NCBI RefSeq assembly: GCF_009646335.1
Contig: NZ_WJBU01000021.1
Coordinates: forward strand, 1-64,000
Length of the DNA stretch: 64,000 nucleotides
Direction of reading: 5' to 3'
From: Caenimonas koreensis DSM 17982
Lineage (GTDB): Bacteria > Pseudomonadota > Gammaproteobacteria > Burkholderiales > Burkholderiaceae_C
In this document: one piece after another, positions 45,715 to 56,716 of the stretch
Layout of the letters: every line of letters begins with the position of its first letter
Numbering within the stretch: the first letter of the stretch is position 1
Program-made: the position numbers and the translations under genes
The notes under the pieces: model-generated
Seen by the model: the letters and a program-made list of their open reading frames with translations, nothing else
What the model was told of the DNA's origin: nothing
Database searches by the model: none

Positions 45715-47184
45715 GTGAACGAACCCGGCTCAATTGGCGCATTGCGCGAGCGCTGGGGCCCACGCTACCGCTGGTTGCTGCTCCTGGCGGTGATGGTCGG
45801 CACGATGGCGTCGATCATGTCGTCGACGATCGTCAACGTCGCCATTCCGAGCATGAGCCACTACTTCAACCTGGGGCAAGAGCGCGCGCAGTGGGTCAGC
45901 TCCGGCTTCATGGTCGCGATGACGGTGTCCATGCTCACTACGCCATGGCTGCTCTCGCGCTATGGCTACCGCCGCGTGTATGCAGGCTGCATGCTGCTGT
46001 TGATGGCGGGCGGCGCGTTGGGCGGCTTTGCGGGCGAATACTGGATCGTGCTGCTGGCGCGCGTGGCAGAAGGTCTGGCGGCCGGCGTCACGCAGCCCAT
46101 TCCGGCGATCATCATCCTGCGCGCTTTCGAGCCTCACGAGCAGGGGCGCGCGAGCGGCCTGTTCGGCATGGGTGTGGTGCTCGCGCCTGCACTGGGCCCG
46201 AGCATCGGCGGCGTGCTGGTCGACCTGTTCGGCTGGCGCTCGATTTTTTTCATGGTGGTGCCGATGTGCGTGGCGTCTCTATGGCTTGCCTTCCTCTTTG
46301 TGCCGAATACCGCGCCCGGCGGGGCAGCGGCGCAGCGCGGCGGCCGGCTCGACTGGCGCGGGCTCGTCATCGGCGGCGTCGGCACGCTGTGCCTGCTGAA
46401 CGGGCTGGTCGAATTGCACAACGGAGGTCCTGCAGGCAGTGTGTTGCTGGGCGTGGCCCTCGGCTGCGTCATCGCTTTCATCGCGTGGGAGCGGCGCGTC
46501 AAACGCATGGGCGGCGAGCCATTGCTCGATCTGGCGCTGTTCGAATCGCGGTCATTTGCAATGGGCAGCATCGTGGCCTTCATCTACGGCACGGCGCTCT
46601 TCGGCTCGACGTATCTGCTGCCTGTGTACATGCAGCTCGGCTTGAAGATGTCGGCCTCGCACGTGGGGACGATCCTGCTGCCCGCCGGGCTTGTGCTTGC
46701 CGTGACGATAGCCGTTGTGGGGCGGCTGGCTGATCGCCACGCCCCGCACGTGCTGGTGACAACGGGGCTTGCCTTGCTCGCCGCTTCGTTCGCGCTGATG
46801 TTCACCGTGCACCTGGGCACGTCGCTGATGCTGCTGGTGGCGCTGGCCATCCTCGGGCGCATCGGGCTGGGCTTCATCCTGCCGTCACTCAACCTCGGCT
46901 CACTGCGATCGATCGACCGCAACCAGATCGCGCAAGGCTCCAGCGCGATCAACTTCGCCCGTATGCTCGGTGGCGCGACAGGTGTGAGCGTGTGCGGCAT
47001 CTTCCTGGAGTGGCGCATTGCCGCACATGGCGACGCATTGAGCGTGGCCGAAACCAGCGTTGCCAGACTGGCCGCATTCAACGAAAGCTTCTGGATGCTG
47101 GCCGTGCTGTGCGCGCTGGCAATGGCCGCGGCGTGGCGGCTGCGCGAGCGGGCCGAAGCGACGCCCGCCGACAAGCCAGAATAG
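45715..47184 (+). CDS. DHA2-family MFS multidrug exporter (EmrB-like)
   Basis: A 489-residue transporter with about 14 membrane helices. TMASIMSSTIVNVAIPSMSHYF and the loop-2 WVSSGFMVAMTVSMLTTPWLLSRYGYRRVY are typical of the DHA2 exporter group (motif A and the SSTIVNVAIP opening). I chose the GTG at 45715 because the frame before it has no family match. No membrane-fusion partner (EmrA) is next to it, so the substrate is unknown. Confidence 0.85.
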   Translation: MNEPGSIGALRERWGPRYRWLLLLAVMVGTMASIMSSTIVNVAIPSMSHYFNLGQERAQWVSSGFMVAMTVSMLTTPWLLSRYGYRRVYAGCMLLLMAGGALGGFAGEYWIVLLARVAEGLAAGVTQPIPAIIILRAFEPHEQGRASGLFGMGVVLAPALGPSIGGVLVDLFGWRSIFFMVVPMCVASLWLAFLFVPNTAPGGAAAQRGGRLDWRGLVIGGVGTLCLLNGLVELHNGGPAGSVLLGVALGCVIAFIAWERRVKRMGGEPLLDLALFESRSFAMGSIVAFIYGTALFGSTYLLPVYMQLGLKMSASHVGTILLPAGLVLAVTIAVVGRLADRHAPHVLVTTGLALLAASFALMFTVHLGTSLMLLVALAILGRIGLGFILPSLNLGSLRSIDRNQIAQGSSAINFARMLGGATGVSVCGIFLEWRIAAHGDALSVAETSVARLAAFNESFWMLAVLCALAMAAAWRLRERAEATPADKPE

Positions 47185-47189
47185 CGACC

Positions 47190-47954
47190 ATGTGCCAACT
47201 GCTTGGAATGAATTGCAATACGCCGACCGACGTGACGTTCAGCTTCACGGGGTTTGCGCAACGCGGTGGCCGCACCGACCATCACGCGGACGGCTGGGGC
47301 ATTGCGTTTTTCGAAGGCGCGGGGCTGCGGCACTTTGTCGATCACCAGCCGGCATGCGACTCACCGGTGGCTGACCTGATTCGCCGCTACCCGATCAAGA
47401 GCCGCAACGTCATCTCGCACATTCGCAAAGCAACGCAGGGCGCTGTGGCGCTGGAGAACTGCCACCCCTTCGTGCGCGAACTGTGGGGCCGCTACTGGGT
47501 ATTTGCGCACAACGGCAACCTGGAGAATTTTCATCCGCGGCTGCACGGCAGCTTCAAGCCCGTGGGCGCGACAGACAGCGAGCGTGCGTTCTGCTGGCTG
47601 ATGCAGGAGATGGCGAAGTCGCATGCGGGCGTGCCTGATGTGCACGAGCTCACGCTCACATTGCGCGAGCTCACACCGCAGATTGCCAGGCACGGCACGT
47701 TCAACTTTCTGCTGTCGAACGGGCAGGCGCTATGGGCGCATTGCTCGACGAACCTGTACTACGTGGAGCGCAAGCACCCGTTCGCGCATGCGCAGCTGAC
47801 GGATGAAGACATGAGCATCGACTTCGCGCGCAACACAACGCCGCAGGACAAGGTGGCTGTGGTGGTGACAGCACCGCTCACGACGAATGAGGCGTGGACG
47901 CAGTTCGCGCCCGGAGAGTTGCGGGTGTTTGTGGACGGGGCGGTGGCGGGCTAG
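47190..47954 (+). CDS. Class II glutamine amidotransferase-like protein (YafJ type)
   Basis: A 254-residue Ntn-hydrolase domain starting MCQLLGMNCNTPTDVTFSFT; the Cys at position 2 is the N-terminal nucleophile after Met removal. HADGWGIAFF, SHIRKAT, and FAHNGNLENF are class II amidotransferase segments. It stands alone with no synthase domain; activity on a free amide is likely but not shown. It follows the MFS gene by 5 bp. Confidence 0.88.
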   Translation: MCQLLGMNCNTPTDVTFSFTGFAQRGGRTDHHADGWGIAFFEGAGLRHFVDHQPACDSPVADLIRRYPIKSRNVISHIRKATQGAVALENCHPFVRELWGRYWVFAHNGNLENFHPRLHGSFKPVGATDSERAFCWLMQEMAKSHAGVPDVHELTLTLRELTPQIARHGTFNFLLSNGQALWAHCSTNLYYVERKHPFAHAQLTDEDMSIDFARNTTPQDKVAVVVTAPLTTNEAWTQFAPGELRVFVDGAVAG

Positions 47955-47973
47955 CGCCTGCCCGCTGCATTCA

Positions 47974-48921
47974 TCACTTCGCCAGCGCAGCTTCCAGCGC
48001 GTCGATGAACATCGCCGGCACGTCGAAGCCGGCCTGCTCGTGAATTTCCTGGAAGCAGGTCGGGCTGGTGACGTTGATTTCGGTCAGGTAGTCGCCGATC
48101 ACATCCAGGCCAATCAACAGCAAGCCGCGTGACGCGAGCACGGGGCCAAGCGCCTCGGCAATTTCGTAGTCGCGCCTGGTGAGCGGCTGCGCAACGCCCT
48201 TGCCGCCCGCTGCAAGGTTGCCGCGAATTTCGCTGCCTTGCGGAATGCGCGCGAGCGAAAACGGCACGGGCTTGCCGCCGATCACGAGCACGCGCTTGTC
48301 GCCGCTAACGATCTCGGGCACGAAGCGCTGGACCATGATCGTCGTCGCGCCGCCGTGATTCAGCGTCTCAATGATGGAGCCGAGATTCATGCCATCTGGC
48401 CCGACGCGGAAGATGCCCATGCCGCCCATGCCGTCGAGCGGCTTCAGGATGATGTCGCGGTGCTCCGCATGGAAGCGTTTGACTTCTGCTTCATCACGCG
48501 TGACGAGCGTCGGGCTGCAGTACTGCGGAAACTCCATGATCGCGAGCTTTTCCGGATGGTCGCGCAACGCCGCCGGCTTGTTGAACACACGAGCGCCGTC
48601 ACGCTCAGCTTGTTCGAGCAGGTGCGTGGCGTAGAAGTACTCGCTGTCGAACGGCGGGTCTTTGCGCATCACGATGGCGTCGAAGTCTTTCAACGCACGA
48701 ATGTCTGCGCTTGTTTCGCGGAACCAGTCGTCTGCGCGCCCGGTGAGTTCGATGCCGCGCACCTTCGCCGTGACAACGCCACCCGAGCGCCACGAGATGT
48801 GGCTCGGCTCGCAGGCCGCCACGCGGTGGCCGCGCCGCTGCGCCTCTCGCATCATCGAGAACGTGGTGTCCTTGTAGGTCTTGAAGACCTCCAGCGGATC
48901 GGCAACGAAGAGGATGTTCAT
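47974..48921 (-). CDS. gshB: Glutathione synthase
   Basis: ATP-grasp ligase adding glycine to gamma-glutamylcysteine. 315 residues starting MNILFVADPLEVFKTYKDTT, with the ATP-grasp ILKPLDGMGGMGIFRVG, GDKRVLVIGGKPV and EINVTSPTCFQEI metal site. The ATG at 48921 follows the kup stop closely. It and gshA at 54.0 kb are both on the minus strand, with kup, pap and an MscS-type gene in between. Confidence 0.97.
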   Translation of the reverse strand: MNILFVADPLEVFKTYKDTTFSMMREAQRRGHRVAACEPSHISWRSGGVVTAKVRGIELTGRADDWFRETSADIRALKDFDAIVMRKDPPFDSEYFYATHLLEQAERDGARVFNKPAALRDHPEKLAIMEFPQYCSPTLVTRDEAEVKRFHAEHRDIILKPLDGMGGMGIFRVGPDGMNLGSIIETLNHGGATTIMVQRFVPEIVSGDKRVLVIGGKPVPFSLARIPQGSEIRGNLAAGGKGVAQPLTRRDYEIAEALGPVLASRGLLLIGLDVIGDYLTEINVTSPTCFQEIHEQAGFDVPAMFIDALEAALAK

Positions 48922-48925
48922 GGCG

Positions 48926-50794
48926 CTAGATTTCGATCTTCGAGCCGAGCTCGACCACTGAATTGTTCGGCAAGCGCAGGAAGTCGGCCGCGCCACTTGC
49001 GTTGTGATGCATCTGTGCGAACAGCTTCTCACGCCAGGGCGCCATGCCGCCGCCGATCGTCGGGATGACCGTGTCGCGCGAGAGGAAATAGCTGGTCTTC
49101 ATCTGCTCGATTTCGCAACCGCGGCCACGAATGGTTTCCAGCGCGCGCGGAATGTCCGGGTCGTTCTTGAAGCCGTAGTGCAGCTTCACCTGCCAGCAGC
49201 TGTGGCCGAGCGGTTCGATTTCGACGCGCTTGTTGATGCCGATCCATGGCACTTCATGGCTTTGCACCGTGACGAACAGGTTGTTCTCGTGCAGCACCTT
49301 GTTGTGCTTGAGGTTGTGCAGCAGCGCATTGGGCACCGTGCCTGGCTCTGCCGTGAGGAACACCGCCGTGCCTTCCACCCGTGTGGGCGGGCTGATGAAG
49401 ACGGCTTCGAGGAAGCTGGTCAGGTCGATCGCGTCGGCACGCAGTTTGGCGTTGAGCAATTCGCGGCCGCGCTTCCACGTCATCATCAACGTGAAGATGC
49501 AGCCGCCGATCATGAGCGGGAACCAGCCGCCTTCGAACAGCTTGAGCAGGTTCGACGCGAAGAACGTGAAGTCGACGACGAAGAACCAGCCCGTGGCCAG
49601 CACGCACAGCGCCAGCGGGTACTTCCAGCCGTAGCGAATAACGAAGAAGGTGAGGATCGTGGTGATCAGCATGTCCATCGTCACGGCGATACCGTAAGCA
49701 GCGCCCAGCGCTTCGGACGACCGGAACATCACCACCGCCAGCACGATGGCGGCAAACAGGCCCCAATTCACGAACGGGATGTAGATCTGCCCCGTATCGC
49801 GCACGCTGGTGTGCTGGATGTTCAGGCGCGGCAGGTAGCCCAGCTGGATGACTTGCTTGGTGACGCTGAATGCGCCCGTGATGAGCGCCTGCGAAGCCAC
49901 CACCGTGGCGGCCGTCGCCAGAATCACGAGCGGCACGAGCGCCCAGTCGGGCGCCATCAGGTAGAACGGGTTGGCAACTGCCTTCGGGTTGGAGAGCAGC
50001 AGCGCGCCCTGGCCGAAGTAGTTGAGCGTGAGCGACGGCATCACCACACCGAACCACGCGAGGCGGATGGGCCGCTTGCCGAAGTGCCCGAGGTCCGCAT
50101 AGAGCGCTTCGGCGCCTGTGACGCACAGCACGACAGCGCCCAGGATGATGAACGTGGTCATCGGGTGGTGGAACATGAACAGCACGGCGTGATGCGGGCT
50201 GAGCGCCTGCAGGATCTCCGGATGCTGCACGATGTGCGCGACGCCCATCGCCGCAATCACCACGAACCACACCAGTGTGACCGGGCCGAAGAAGCGGCCG
50301 ATGCCGGTCGTGCCCCGCTTTTGCACGACGAACAGGCATAGCAGCACGATCAGCGTGAGCGGAATCACCCACTCCTTGAAGCGCGGCGAGACGACTTCCA
50401 GGCCTTCCACGGCCGAAAGCACCGAGATCGCCGGCGTGATCACGCCGTCGCCATAGAACAGCGAGGTGCCGAAAATACCGACGGCCAGCAGCACTTGCCG
50501 CAGCTTGGGTTTGTCCTTCACCGCCTGCGACGCGAGCGCGAGCATCGCAATGAGCCCGCCCTCGCCGTTGTTGTCGGCGCGCAGCACGAGCACGACGTAC
50601 TTGATCGAGACGATGACGGTCAACGTCCAGAAGAAGATCGACAGGATGCCGTAGACGTTGGCCGGGGTGAATGGAACATGGCCTGTTGAGAAGACGCTTT
50701 TGACGGCGTACAGGACACTGGTGCCGATGTCGCCGTAGACGACACCGATGGCGCCGAGGGTCAGCGCCGCTAACGATGATTTTGTTTTTTGCAC
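48926..50794 (-). CDS. kup: Kup-type potassium uptake permease
   Basis: A 622-residue K+/H+ symporter with 12 predicted helices. It begins [32 protein letters not shown], the Kup signature, and ends with a cytoplasmic domain. The stop is 4 bp before the gshB start. It diverges from the polyphosphate:AMP phosphotransferase gene. Confidence 0.97.
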   Translation of the reverse strand: MQKTKSSLAALTLGAIGVVYGDIGTSVLYAVKSVFSTGHVPFTPANVYGILSIFFWTLTVIVSIKYVVLVLRADNNGEGGLIAMLALASQAVKDKPKLRQVLLAVGIFGTSLFYGDGVITPAISVLSAVEGLEVVSPRFKEWVIPLTLIVLLCLFVVQKRGTTGIGRFFGPVTLVWFVVIAAMGVAHIVQHPEILQALSPHHAVLFMFHHPMTTFIILGAVVLCVTGAEALYADLGHFGKRPIRLAWFGVVMPSLTLNYFGQGALLLSNPKAVANPFYLMAPDWALVPLVILATAATVVASQALITGAFSVTKQVIQLGYLPRLNIQHTSVRDTGQIYIPFVNWGLFAAIVLAVVMFRSSEALGAAYGIAVTMDMLITTILTFFVIRYGWKYPLALCVLATGWFFVVDFTFFASNLLKLFEGGWFPLMIGGCIFTLMMTWKRGRELLNAKLRADAIDLTSFLEAVFISPPTRVEGTAVFLTAEPGTVPNALLHNLKHNKVLHENNLFVTVQSHEVPWIGINKRVEIEPLGHSCWQVKLHYGFKNDPDIPRALETIRGRGCEIEQMKTSYFLSRDTVIPTIGGGMAPWREKLFAQMHHNASGAADFLRLPNNSVVELGSKIEI

Positions 50795-50975
50795 AAAATC
50801 CCCGTCTTACGGCCTCAGCCGCCGCGGGGTAGGTTCCTTTGGGACCGCTATTGTGCACGGCCCCCTTGACAAAGCGGCATCATGTTGCAGTGCAGCAACG
50901 ATGCGAATGGGCATATTCCCCGCTTCGCTTGCGCTGCGTCAATGCCCGGATTTGGCGCAGGCTGAGAATTTGGGC

Positions 50976-52496
50976 ATGTTCGAGTCCGCCGAGATTGGCC
51001 ACCGCGTCGACAAGAAAGAATACAAGGCACGCGTGCCCGAGTTGCGCGCGGCCTTGCTCGACGCGCAGTACACCCTGCTGGAGCAGTCGCGGTCCCCGGT
51101 GGTGATCCTCGTCAACGGTGTCGATGGCGCGGGCAAGGGCGAGACCGTCAATCTGCTCAATGAATGGATGGACCCGCGGCATATCCGCACGGTGGCATTC
51201 GGCCAGCCCAGCGGCGACGAGGCCGCCATGCCCGAGATGTGGCGCTTCTGGCAGGTGCTGCCGCCCAAGGGGCGAATCGGCATCCTGTTCGGCTCCTGGT
51301 ACACCGACCCGATCCTCGCGCATGTGATGGGGCACGACCGCAAGGCACGGTTCGCGTTGCGGCTCGAGCAGATACGGCAGTTCGAACGAATGCTGGCAGC
51401 CGAGGGCGCTGTGCTCCTCAAACTGTGGTTTCACCTGTCGCACCAGGCGGCGAAGGCTCGCTTCAAGGCGCTCGAGAAAGACCCGAAGAATTCCTGGCGC
51501 GTGGACAAGGGTGACTGGGAGCGCTTCAAGCACTACAACGAATTTGTCGGTGTCTGTGCAAAGGCGCTTCGCAAGACCAGCACGGCCGAGGCGCCCTGGC
51601 AGGTGATTGAGGGTGCTGATCCGGCCTACCGCTCGCTCGCCGCCGGCGATGCGTTGCTGGCTGCGCTGAAGGTGGCAACCGCCAAACCTGCGAAGGGCTC
51701 AACGCGCGCGGCACCTCCAGTTGCAAAAACTCGTGCCGCGGTTGAAACGGCGCACAGCCGCACGCTGCTCGGCTCGATGGACTTCACGCGCCACCTCAAC
51801 CGCAAGAAATACGCCACCGAACTCGAGGCGCTCCAGGCGCGGCTGGCCACGCTCAGCCGCGACCCGCGCATGGCGGCGCGATCACTGGTCGTGGTCTTCG
51901 AGGGCACGGACGCTGCCGGCAAGGGCAGCACGATCAGGCGCGTGACGCAGGCGATGGACGCAAGGCACTACCGGGTGATACCGATCGCCGCGCCAAGTGA
52001 TGAGGAGCGCGCCCAGCCCTATCTGTGGCGCTTCTGGCGCCATGTGCCGCGCCACGGTCACGCGACGCTGTTCGACCGCTCCTGGTATGGGCGCGTGCTG
52101 GTCGAACGCGTGGAGAAGTTTTGCGCCGAGGCCGACTGGATGCGCGGCTACGACGAGATCAACAGCTTCGAGGAACAGCTGGCGCAAGCCGGCGCCATCG
52201 TCGTGAAATTCTGGATGGCGATCACGCCCGAGGAGCAGTTGCGCCGGTTCGAAGAACGCAAGGCAACGCCGCACAAGACGTTCAAGATCACGGCAGAAGA
52301 CTGGCGCAACCGCGAGAAGTGGCCGCTCTATGAAAGTGCCGTGAGCGACATGATCGACCGCACGTCGACCGATGTCGCACCGTGGCACGTGGTCGCGTCC
52401 AACGACAAGATGTTCTCGCGCATCGAGGTGCTGCGGCACTTGTGCGAACGCATGGAAGCCGCGCTCGGCAGGCAAAAGGCCCAGGCCCGCAGGTGA
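50976..52496 (+). CDS. pap: Polyphosphate:AMP phosphotransferase (tandem PPK2)
   Basis: Phosphorylates AMP to ADP with polyphosphate. 506 residues with two PPK2 domains. The first has VNGVDGAGKGETVNLLNEWMD, the second FEGTDAAGKGSTIRRVTQAMD, both Walker-A-like. The second has the better set of active residues, with FDRSWYGRV and EEQL. The ATG at 50976 is used. Coupled to the MscS-type gene (GTGA). A polyphosphate-linked enzyme with a stress channel downstream suggests a stress role, by inference. Confidence 0.94.
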   Translation: MFESAEIGHRVDKKEYKARVPELRAALLDAQYTLLEQSRSPVVILVNGVDGAGKGETVNLLNEWMDPRHIRTVAFGQPSGDEAAMPEMWRFWQVLPPKGRIGILFGSWYTDPILAHVMGHDRKARFALRLEQIRQFERMLAAEGAVLLKLWFHLSHQAAKARFKALEKDPKNSWRVDKGDWERFKHYNEFVGVCAKALRKTSTAEAPWQVIEGADPAYRSLAAGDALLAALKVATAKPAKGSTRAAPPVAKTRAAVETAHSRTLLGSMDFTRHLNRKKYATELEALQARLATLSRDPRMAARSLVVVFEGTDAAGKGSTIRRVTQAMDARHYRVIPIAAPSDEERAQPYLWRFWRHVPRHGHATLFDRSWYGRVLVERVEKFCAEADWMRGYDEINSFEEQLAQAGAIVVKFWMAITPEEQLRRFEERKATPHKTFKITAEDWRNREKWPLYESAVSDMIDRTSTDVAPWHVVASNDKMFSRIEVLRHLCERMEAALGRQKAQARR

Positions 52497-53998
52497 ACGA
52501 CCTGCTCACTGCGGCTATCAGCCGCCGGCAAGAACTCTTGTGGGCGTGGCTCAGTGTTGCAGCGGTCGCGCTGGCATTCAGGCTGGCCCGCAAACCCGAG
52601 CGCCGCTCGCTGCAGCTGGCGTGGGCGCTTTTGCTGCTGGCTATCGTGGCCGACGGCTTTGCACTCGTCATCAACGGGCCCGCCGAACTGATGGCGGCTG
52701 CGGTCGCAGCGTCGGTGGTGCTCGGCGGCATTGCCACCATCCAGGTGGTGGCCGCATGGCTGTTTCGCGGCATTGCCCCCACGCTGGGGCTGAAAGCACC
52801 GCGCATTGCCGAAGACCTGACTGTCACCGCGTTGTCCATGGCCGGCCTCCTGCTCTGGCTGCGGCTGGCGGGGGTAGATCCGTCACAGGTGTTTGCCACG
52901 TCCGCGTTGATCACCGCCGTGCTGGCGATCTCCATGCAGGACACGCTCGGCAATGTCTTGGGCGGCGTCGCACTTCAACTGGACAACTCGCTGCGGGTGG
53001 GCGACTGGGTCCGCGCCGATGACGTCAACGGCATGGTGGTCGATGTGCGCTGGCGGTACACCGCAGTGCAAACGCGCAATCGCGAGACTGTCATCGTGCC
53101 CAACAGCTGGCTGATGAAAAACCGCTTCGTCGTACTGCGCCCGCCGGCGGACGGCCCGCTGGCATGGCGGCGCGCAGTCACGCTGAACGTCGCTATCGAC
53201 GCCGCGCCGCATGCCGTCATCGACGCACTGGAGCGTTCAGTCGCCGACGCCGAGATCGACCATGTGCTCAAGTCGCCTGCGCCGAGTGCGCTGCTGACCG
53301 ATATCGGCCCCGGCTACTGCAAATACACGCTGCGCTACTGGATGAGCGAGCCGCAGCATGACGACCCTGGCGATTCGGCAGTGCGCATCCATGCGCTGGC
53401 TGCGCTCGCGCGCGCGGGGCTGCGCCTGGGCGTGCCGCTGCAGGAGGAACTCTCCGTCAAGGAGAACGAGGGCTGGCGCAGGGCGGCGCAAGAGCGCGAG
53501 CTGGCGCAAAAGCTGGCCGCCCTCCGCGGGGCAGCGCTGTTCGCGCAACTGCCTGCAAGCGAGCAGGAAGCGCTGGCGGGGCACTTGGTGCACGCGCCCT
53601 TTGCGGCGGGAGACGTCATGACGCGCCAGGGTGCGATTGCGCACTGGCTGTACCTCGTGATTCGGGGCGAAGCGAAGGTAACGGTCGAAGGCCCGCAAGG
53701 CCCGGTGCAGGTGGCGATGCTGCGCGATGGCGACTTCTTCGGCGAGATGGGCATGCTCACGGGCGCGCCGCGCGGTGCCACCGTGACGGCCGTGACTGCC
53801 GTCGAGAGCTATCGGCTCGACAAGGACGGCTTCGCGCAGGTGCTGCAGGCCCGGCGCGAAATAGCGCAGGAGATTTCGGCGATCGTGCAGGCGCGCAACG
53901 AGCAGCTCCAGGCGCGGCTTGCACAGGACGGTGCGGGCACCGCCACCAGCGACGACATCCTCAGCCGCATTCGCAAGTTCTTTTCACTGGAAGGCTAA
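52493..53998 (+). CDS. MscS-type mechanosensitive channel with cyclic-nucleotide-binding domain
   Basis: A 501-residue protein with about four membrane helices (VAVALAF, LALLLAIVADGFALV, ASVVLGGIATIQVVAAW, TALSMAGLLLWLRLA), an MscS beta-domain (SMQDTLGNVLGGVALQLDNSLRVGDWV, NRETVIVPNSWLM), and a C-terminal cNMP domain (IAHWLYLVIRGEAKV, FFGEMGMLTGAPRGATVTA). The start GTG overlaps the pap stop. The cNMP domain places a second-messenger control on a pressure-relief or ion-leak channel. Confidence 0.88.
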   Translation: MNDLLTAAISRRQELLWAWLSVAAVALAFRLARKPERRSLQLAWALLLLAIVADGFALVINGPAELMAAAVAASVVLGGIATIQVVAAWLFRGIAPTLGLKAPRIAEDLTVTALSMAGLLLWLRLAGVDPSQVFATSALITAVLAISMQDTLGNVLGGVALQLDNSLRVGDWVRADDVNGMVVDVRWRYTAVQTRNRETVIVPNSWLMKNRFVVLRPPADGPLAWRRAVTLNVAIDAAPHAVIDALERSVADAEIDHVLKSPAPSALLTDIGPGYCKYTLRYWMSEPQHDDPGDSAVRIHALAALARAGLRLGVPLQEELSVKENEGWRRAAQERELAQKLAALRGAALFAQLPASEQEALAGHLVHAPFAAGDVMTRQGAIAHWLYLVIRGEAKVTVEGPQGPVQVAMLRDGDFFGEMGMLTGAPRGATVTAVTAVESYRLDKDGFAQVLQARREIAQEISAIVQARNEQLQARLAQDGAGTATSDDILSRIRKFFSLEG

Positions 53999-54022
53999 GG
54001 CCGGGGCCACGCCAGCCGCCGC

Positions 54023-55318
54023 TCAGTCGTAGTCTTCAGCTTCAGGGTCGGTGGCCTCGAGTTCGTAACTCGCAGCCAGCATCGCCAGGCGCCCGATCAC
54101 GCCATACATGTAGAAGCGGTTCGGCGCGCTGGCGCCGGGCTTCTCGCCGGGCTGGGGCAAACGCGTGCTCTCCGCGAACGCAAGCGGCACGTACTGGGAG
54201 CCGGGCGCATTGAGGTTTTCGTCGATGCCGCGCTCGGCATGCACACGATAGAAGCCACCGACGACGTAGCGATCCATCATGTAAACCACGGGCTCGGCCA
54301 CGGCGTCGTTCATGCGTTCGGCCGTCATCACACCTTCCTGGATGATGACCTGGTGCACATGCCCGCCGCCCTGGCCGGTGTCCATCTTCAGGCGCGTCTT
54401 GTCGCTCAGGTGCGCGAGGTCTTTCACGTCGCGCACGGTCATGATGCCCATGCCGGAGGTGCCGTTGTCGGCCTTGACCACCACGAACGGCTTTTCACTG
54501 ATGCCGTATTCCTTGTACTTCTTGCGCACCTTGGCCAGCAGTGCATCGACGTTCGTGGTGAGGCACTCCATGCCTTCATTGGCGCTGAAGTCGACCTCGC
54601 CGCACACGTTGAACATCGGGTTGATCAGCCACGGGTCGATGCCCAGCAGCTTGCCGAAGCGCTTGGACACTTCTTCATAGCTCTTGAAGTGATTGCTCTT
54701 GCGGCGCACCGACCAGCCCGCATGCAATGGCGGCAGCAGGTACTGCTCGTGGATGTCTTCAAGAATGCCCGGAATGCCCGACGACAGGTCGTTGTTGAGC
54801 AGGATCGTGCAGGGGTCGAAATCTTTCAGGCCCAGGCGGCGCTTGGTGCGAATGACGGGTTCGAGCACCACCGTGCCGCCACCGGGCAGCTCGATCGTCC
54901 TGGGCGATTTGATGTCCGGGTCGATCGAGCCGATCCGCACATTGAGCCCGGCCATGTGAAAGATGCGCTTCAACTGCGCGAGGTTGCTGAGATAGAACGA
55001 ATTGCGGTTGTTGTTCTCGGGGATGACCAGCAGGTTCTTGGCTTCCGGGCAGATCTTCTCGATGGCGGCCATCGCAGATTGCACGGCCAGCGGCAGCATC
55101 TCCGGCGTCAGGTTGTTCCAGCCGCCGGGGTAGAGATTCGTGTCGACCGGCGCCAGCTTGAAGCCGGCATTGCGGACATCAACTGAGCAGTAGAACGGCG
55201 GCGTGTGCTCCATCCATTCGAGGCGGAACCAGCGCTCGATGGCAGGCATCGAATCGAGGACGCGCTGTTCAAGCTCGTTCGTGGGGCCGGTCAGGGCAGT
55301 AGTGAGATGGGGGACCAT
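54023..55318 (-). CDS. gshA: Glutamate-cysteine ligase (betaproteobacterial/ferrooxidans type)
   Basis: First step of glutathione synthesis, joining glutamate and cysteine. 431 residues starting MVPHLTTALTGPTNELEQRV, with the family segments YPGGWNNLTPE, VIPENNNRNSFYL and VVVKADNGTSGMGIMT (ATP-grasp-like). It is not the E. coli GshA type. Found with gshB in this window on the same strand. Confidence 0.93.
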   Translation of the reverse strand: MVPHLTTALTGPTNELEQRVLDSMPAIERWFRLEWMEHTPPFYCSVDVRNAGFKLAPVDTNLYPGGWNNLTPEMLPLAVQSAMAAIEKICPEAKNLLVIPENNNRNSFYLSNLAQLKRIFHMAGLNVRIGSIDPDIKSPRTIELPGGGTVVLEPVIRTKRRLGLKDFDPCTILLNNDLSSGIPGILEDIHEQYLLPPLHAGWSVRRKSNHFKSYEEVSKRFGKLLGIDPWLINPMFNVCGEVDFSANEGMECLTTNVDALLAKVRKKYKEYGISEKPFVVVKADNGTSGMGIMTVRDVKDLAHLSDKTRLKMDTGQGGGHVHQVIIQEGVMTAERMNDAVAEPVVYMMDRYVVGGFYRVHAERGIDENLNAPGSQYVPLAFAESTRLPQPGEKPGASAPNRFYMYGVIGRLAMLAASYELEATDPEAEDYD

Positions 55319-55431
55319 GCGACGCTCTAACCCTTGTTATTTCTCTACGGAATTGTAGGCAGTTGAGGGCCAGCAGACGCAATTGCAACCCCGTCGATAC
55401 AGCTTACGCAGAGTCCCGCGCGCAGTCGCGC

Positions 55432-56709
55432 TTAACTGCGCACTTCGCCGTTGCCCAGCACGACCCACTTCAGCGATGTGAGCCCTTCAATGCCCACAGG
55501 CCCGCGGGCGTGGAACTTGTCGGTGCTGATGCCGATCTCTGCGCCCAGGCCAAACTCGAAGCCATCGGCAAAGCGCGGGCTGGTATTGACCATCACGCTG
55601 GCCGAATCGACCTCGCGCAGGAAGCGCTGCGCGTGCATGTGATCGCGGGTCAATATCGCGTCAGTGTGGTGGCTCGAATAGTGGTTGATGTGTGCGATGG
55701 CGGCGTCCAGCCCCTCAACGACCTTGATGCTGATCACGGGCGCGAGGTATTCCTCATACCAGTCCTGCTCGGTCGCGTCCTTGATGATGCCGTGCACGGA
55801 TTGAAGCAGCGCCTTCGATGCTTCATCGCAGCGCATCTCCACGCCTTTGGCCGCAAACACGGCGCCGATCTTCGGCAGGAAGTCGTTCGCTACACCACGC
55901 GCCACGAGCAGCCCTTCGATTGCATTGCACGGGCTGTACTTCTGCGTCTTGGCGTTGTCGGCCACACGCACGGCCATGTCGATGTCGCACGGGTCGTCCA
56001 CATACACGTGGCAGTTACCGTCGAGGTGCTTGATCACGGGCACCTTCGCCTCACGGCTGATGCGTTCGATGAGGCCCTTTCCGCCGCGCGGAATGATCAC
56101 GTCGACGTATTGCGGCATTGCGATGAGTTGCCCGACCGCTTCGCGATCGGTGGTCTGCACAAGCTGCACCGCCTCGGTGGGAAGGCCCGCTTCAGCGAGG
56201 GCTTGCTGCACGAGCCGCGCCAACGCCTTGTTCGAATCGATCGCTTCGGAGCCGCCGCGCAGGATGCACGCGTTGCCGCTTTTGATCGACAGGCTCGCCG
56301 CTTCGATCGTCACGTTCGGGCGGCTTTCATAAATCATTCCGAAGACACCAATCGGCACACGCATCTGGCCCACGCGGATGCCGCTGGGCTGCTGCTTCAT
56401 GCCGGTGATTTCACCGATCACGTCGGGCATGGCAGCGAGTTGTTCGCAGCCTTGCGCCACCGTTTCCAGCACTTTCGGTGTGAGCTTGAGGCGATCGACC
56501 AGCGGTGCAGCGAGCCTTGCAGCGGTAGCGCGTTCAATGTCGCGCGCGTTGTCGATTTGCAGCGACTGTACGTTGGCACGCAGCAACCGGGCCAGGCCGC
56601 GCAGCGCCGTGTTCCTGGTAGCCGCATCGGCCCGCGCCATGGCCGCAGACGCCTGCCGGGCTTGCATGCCGAGCGTCTGGATGTATTCAGCGACGTTGAG
56701 CGCGTTCAT
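55432..56709 (-). CDS. proA: Gamma-glutamyl phosphate reductase
   Basis: Reduces glutamyl-5-phosphate with NADPH in proline synthesis. 425 residues with [21 protein letters not shown] [30 protein letters not shown], and the catalytic Cys in [13 protein letters not shown]. The ATG at 56709 is used. It lies 7 bp after holA, the usual holA-proA order in betaproteobacteria. ProB is not in the window. Confidence 0.96.
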   Translation of the reverse strand: MNALNVAEYIQTLGMQARQASAAMARADAATRNTALRGLARLLRANVQSLQIDNARDIERATAARLAAPLVDRLKLTPKVLETVAQGCEQLAAMPDVIGEITGMKQQPSGIRVGQMRVPIGVFGMIYESRPNVTIEAASLSIKSGNACILRGGSEAIDSNKALARLVQQALAEAGLPTEAVQLVQTTDREAVGQLIAMPQYVDVIIPRGGKGLIERISREAKVPVIKHLDGNCHVYVDDPCDIDMAVRVADNAKTQKYSPCNAIEGLLVARGVANDFLPKIGAVFAAKGVEMRCDEASKALLQSVHGIIKDATEQDWYEEYLAPVISIKVVEGLDAAIAHINHYSSHHTDAILTRDHMHAQRFLREVDSASVMVNTSPRFADGFEFGLGAEIGISTDKFHARGPVGIEGLTSLKWVVLGNGEVRS

Positions 56710-56716
56710 GGCGCAA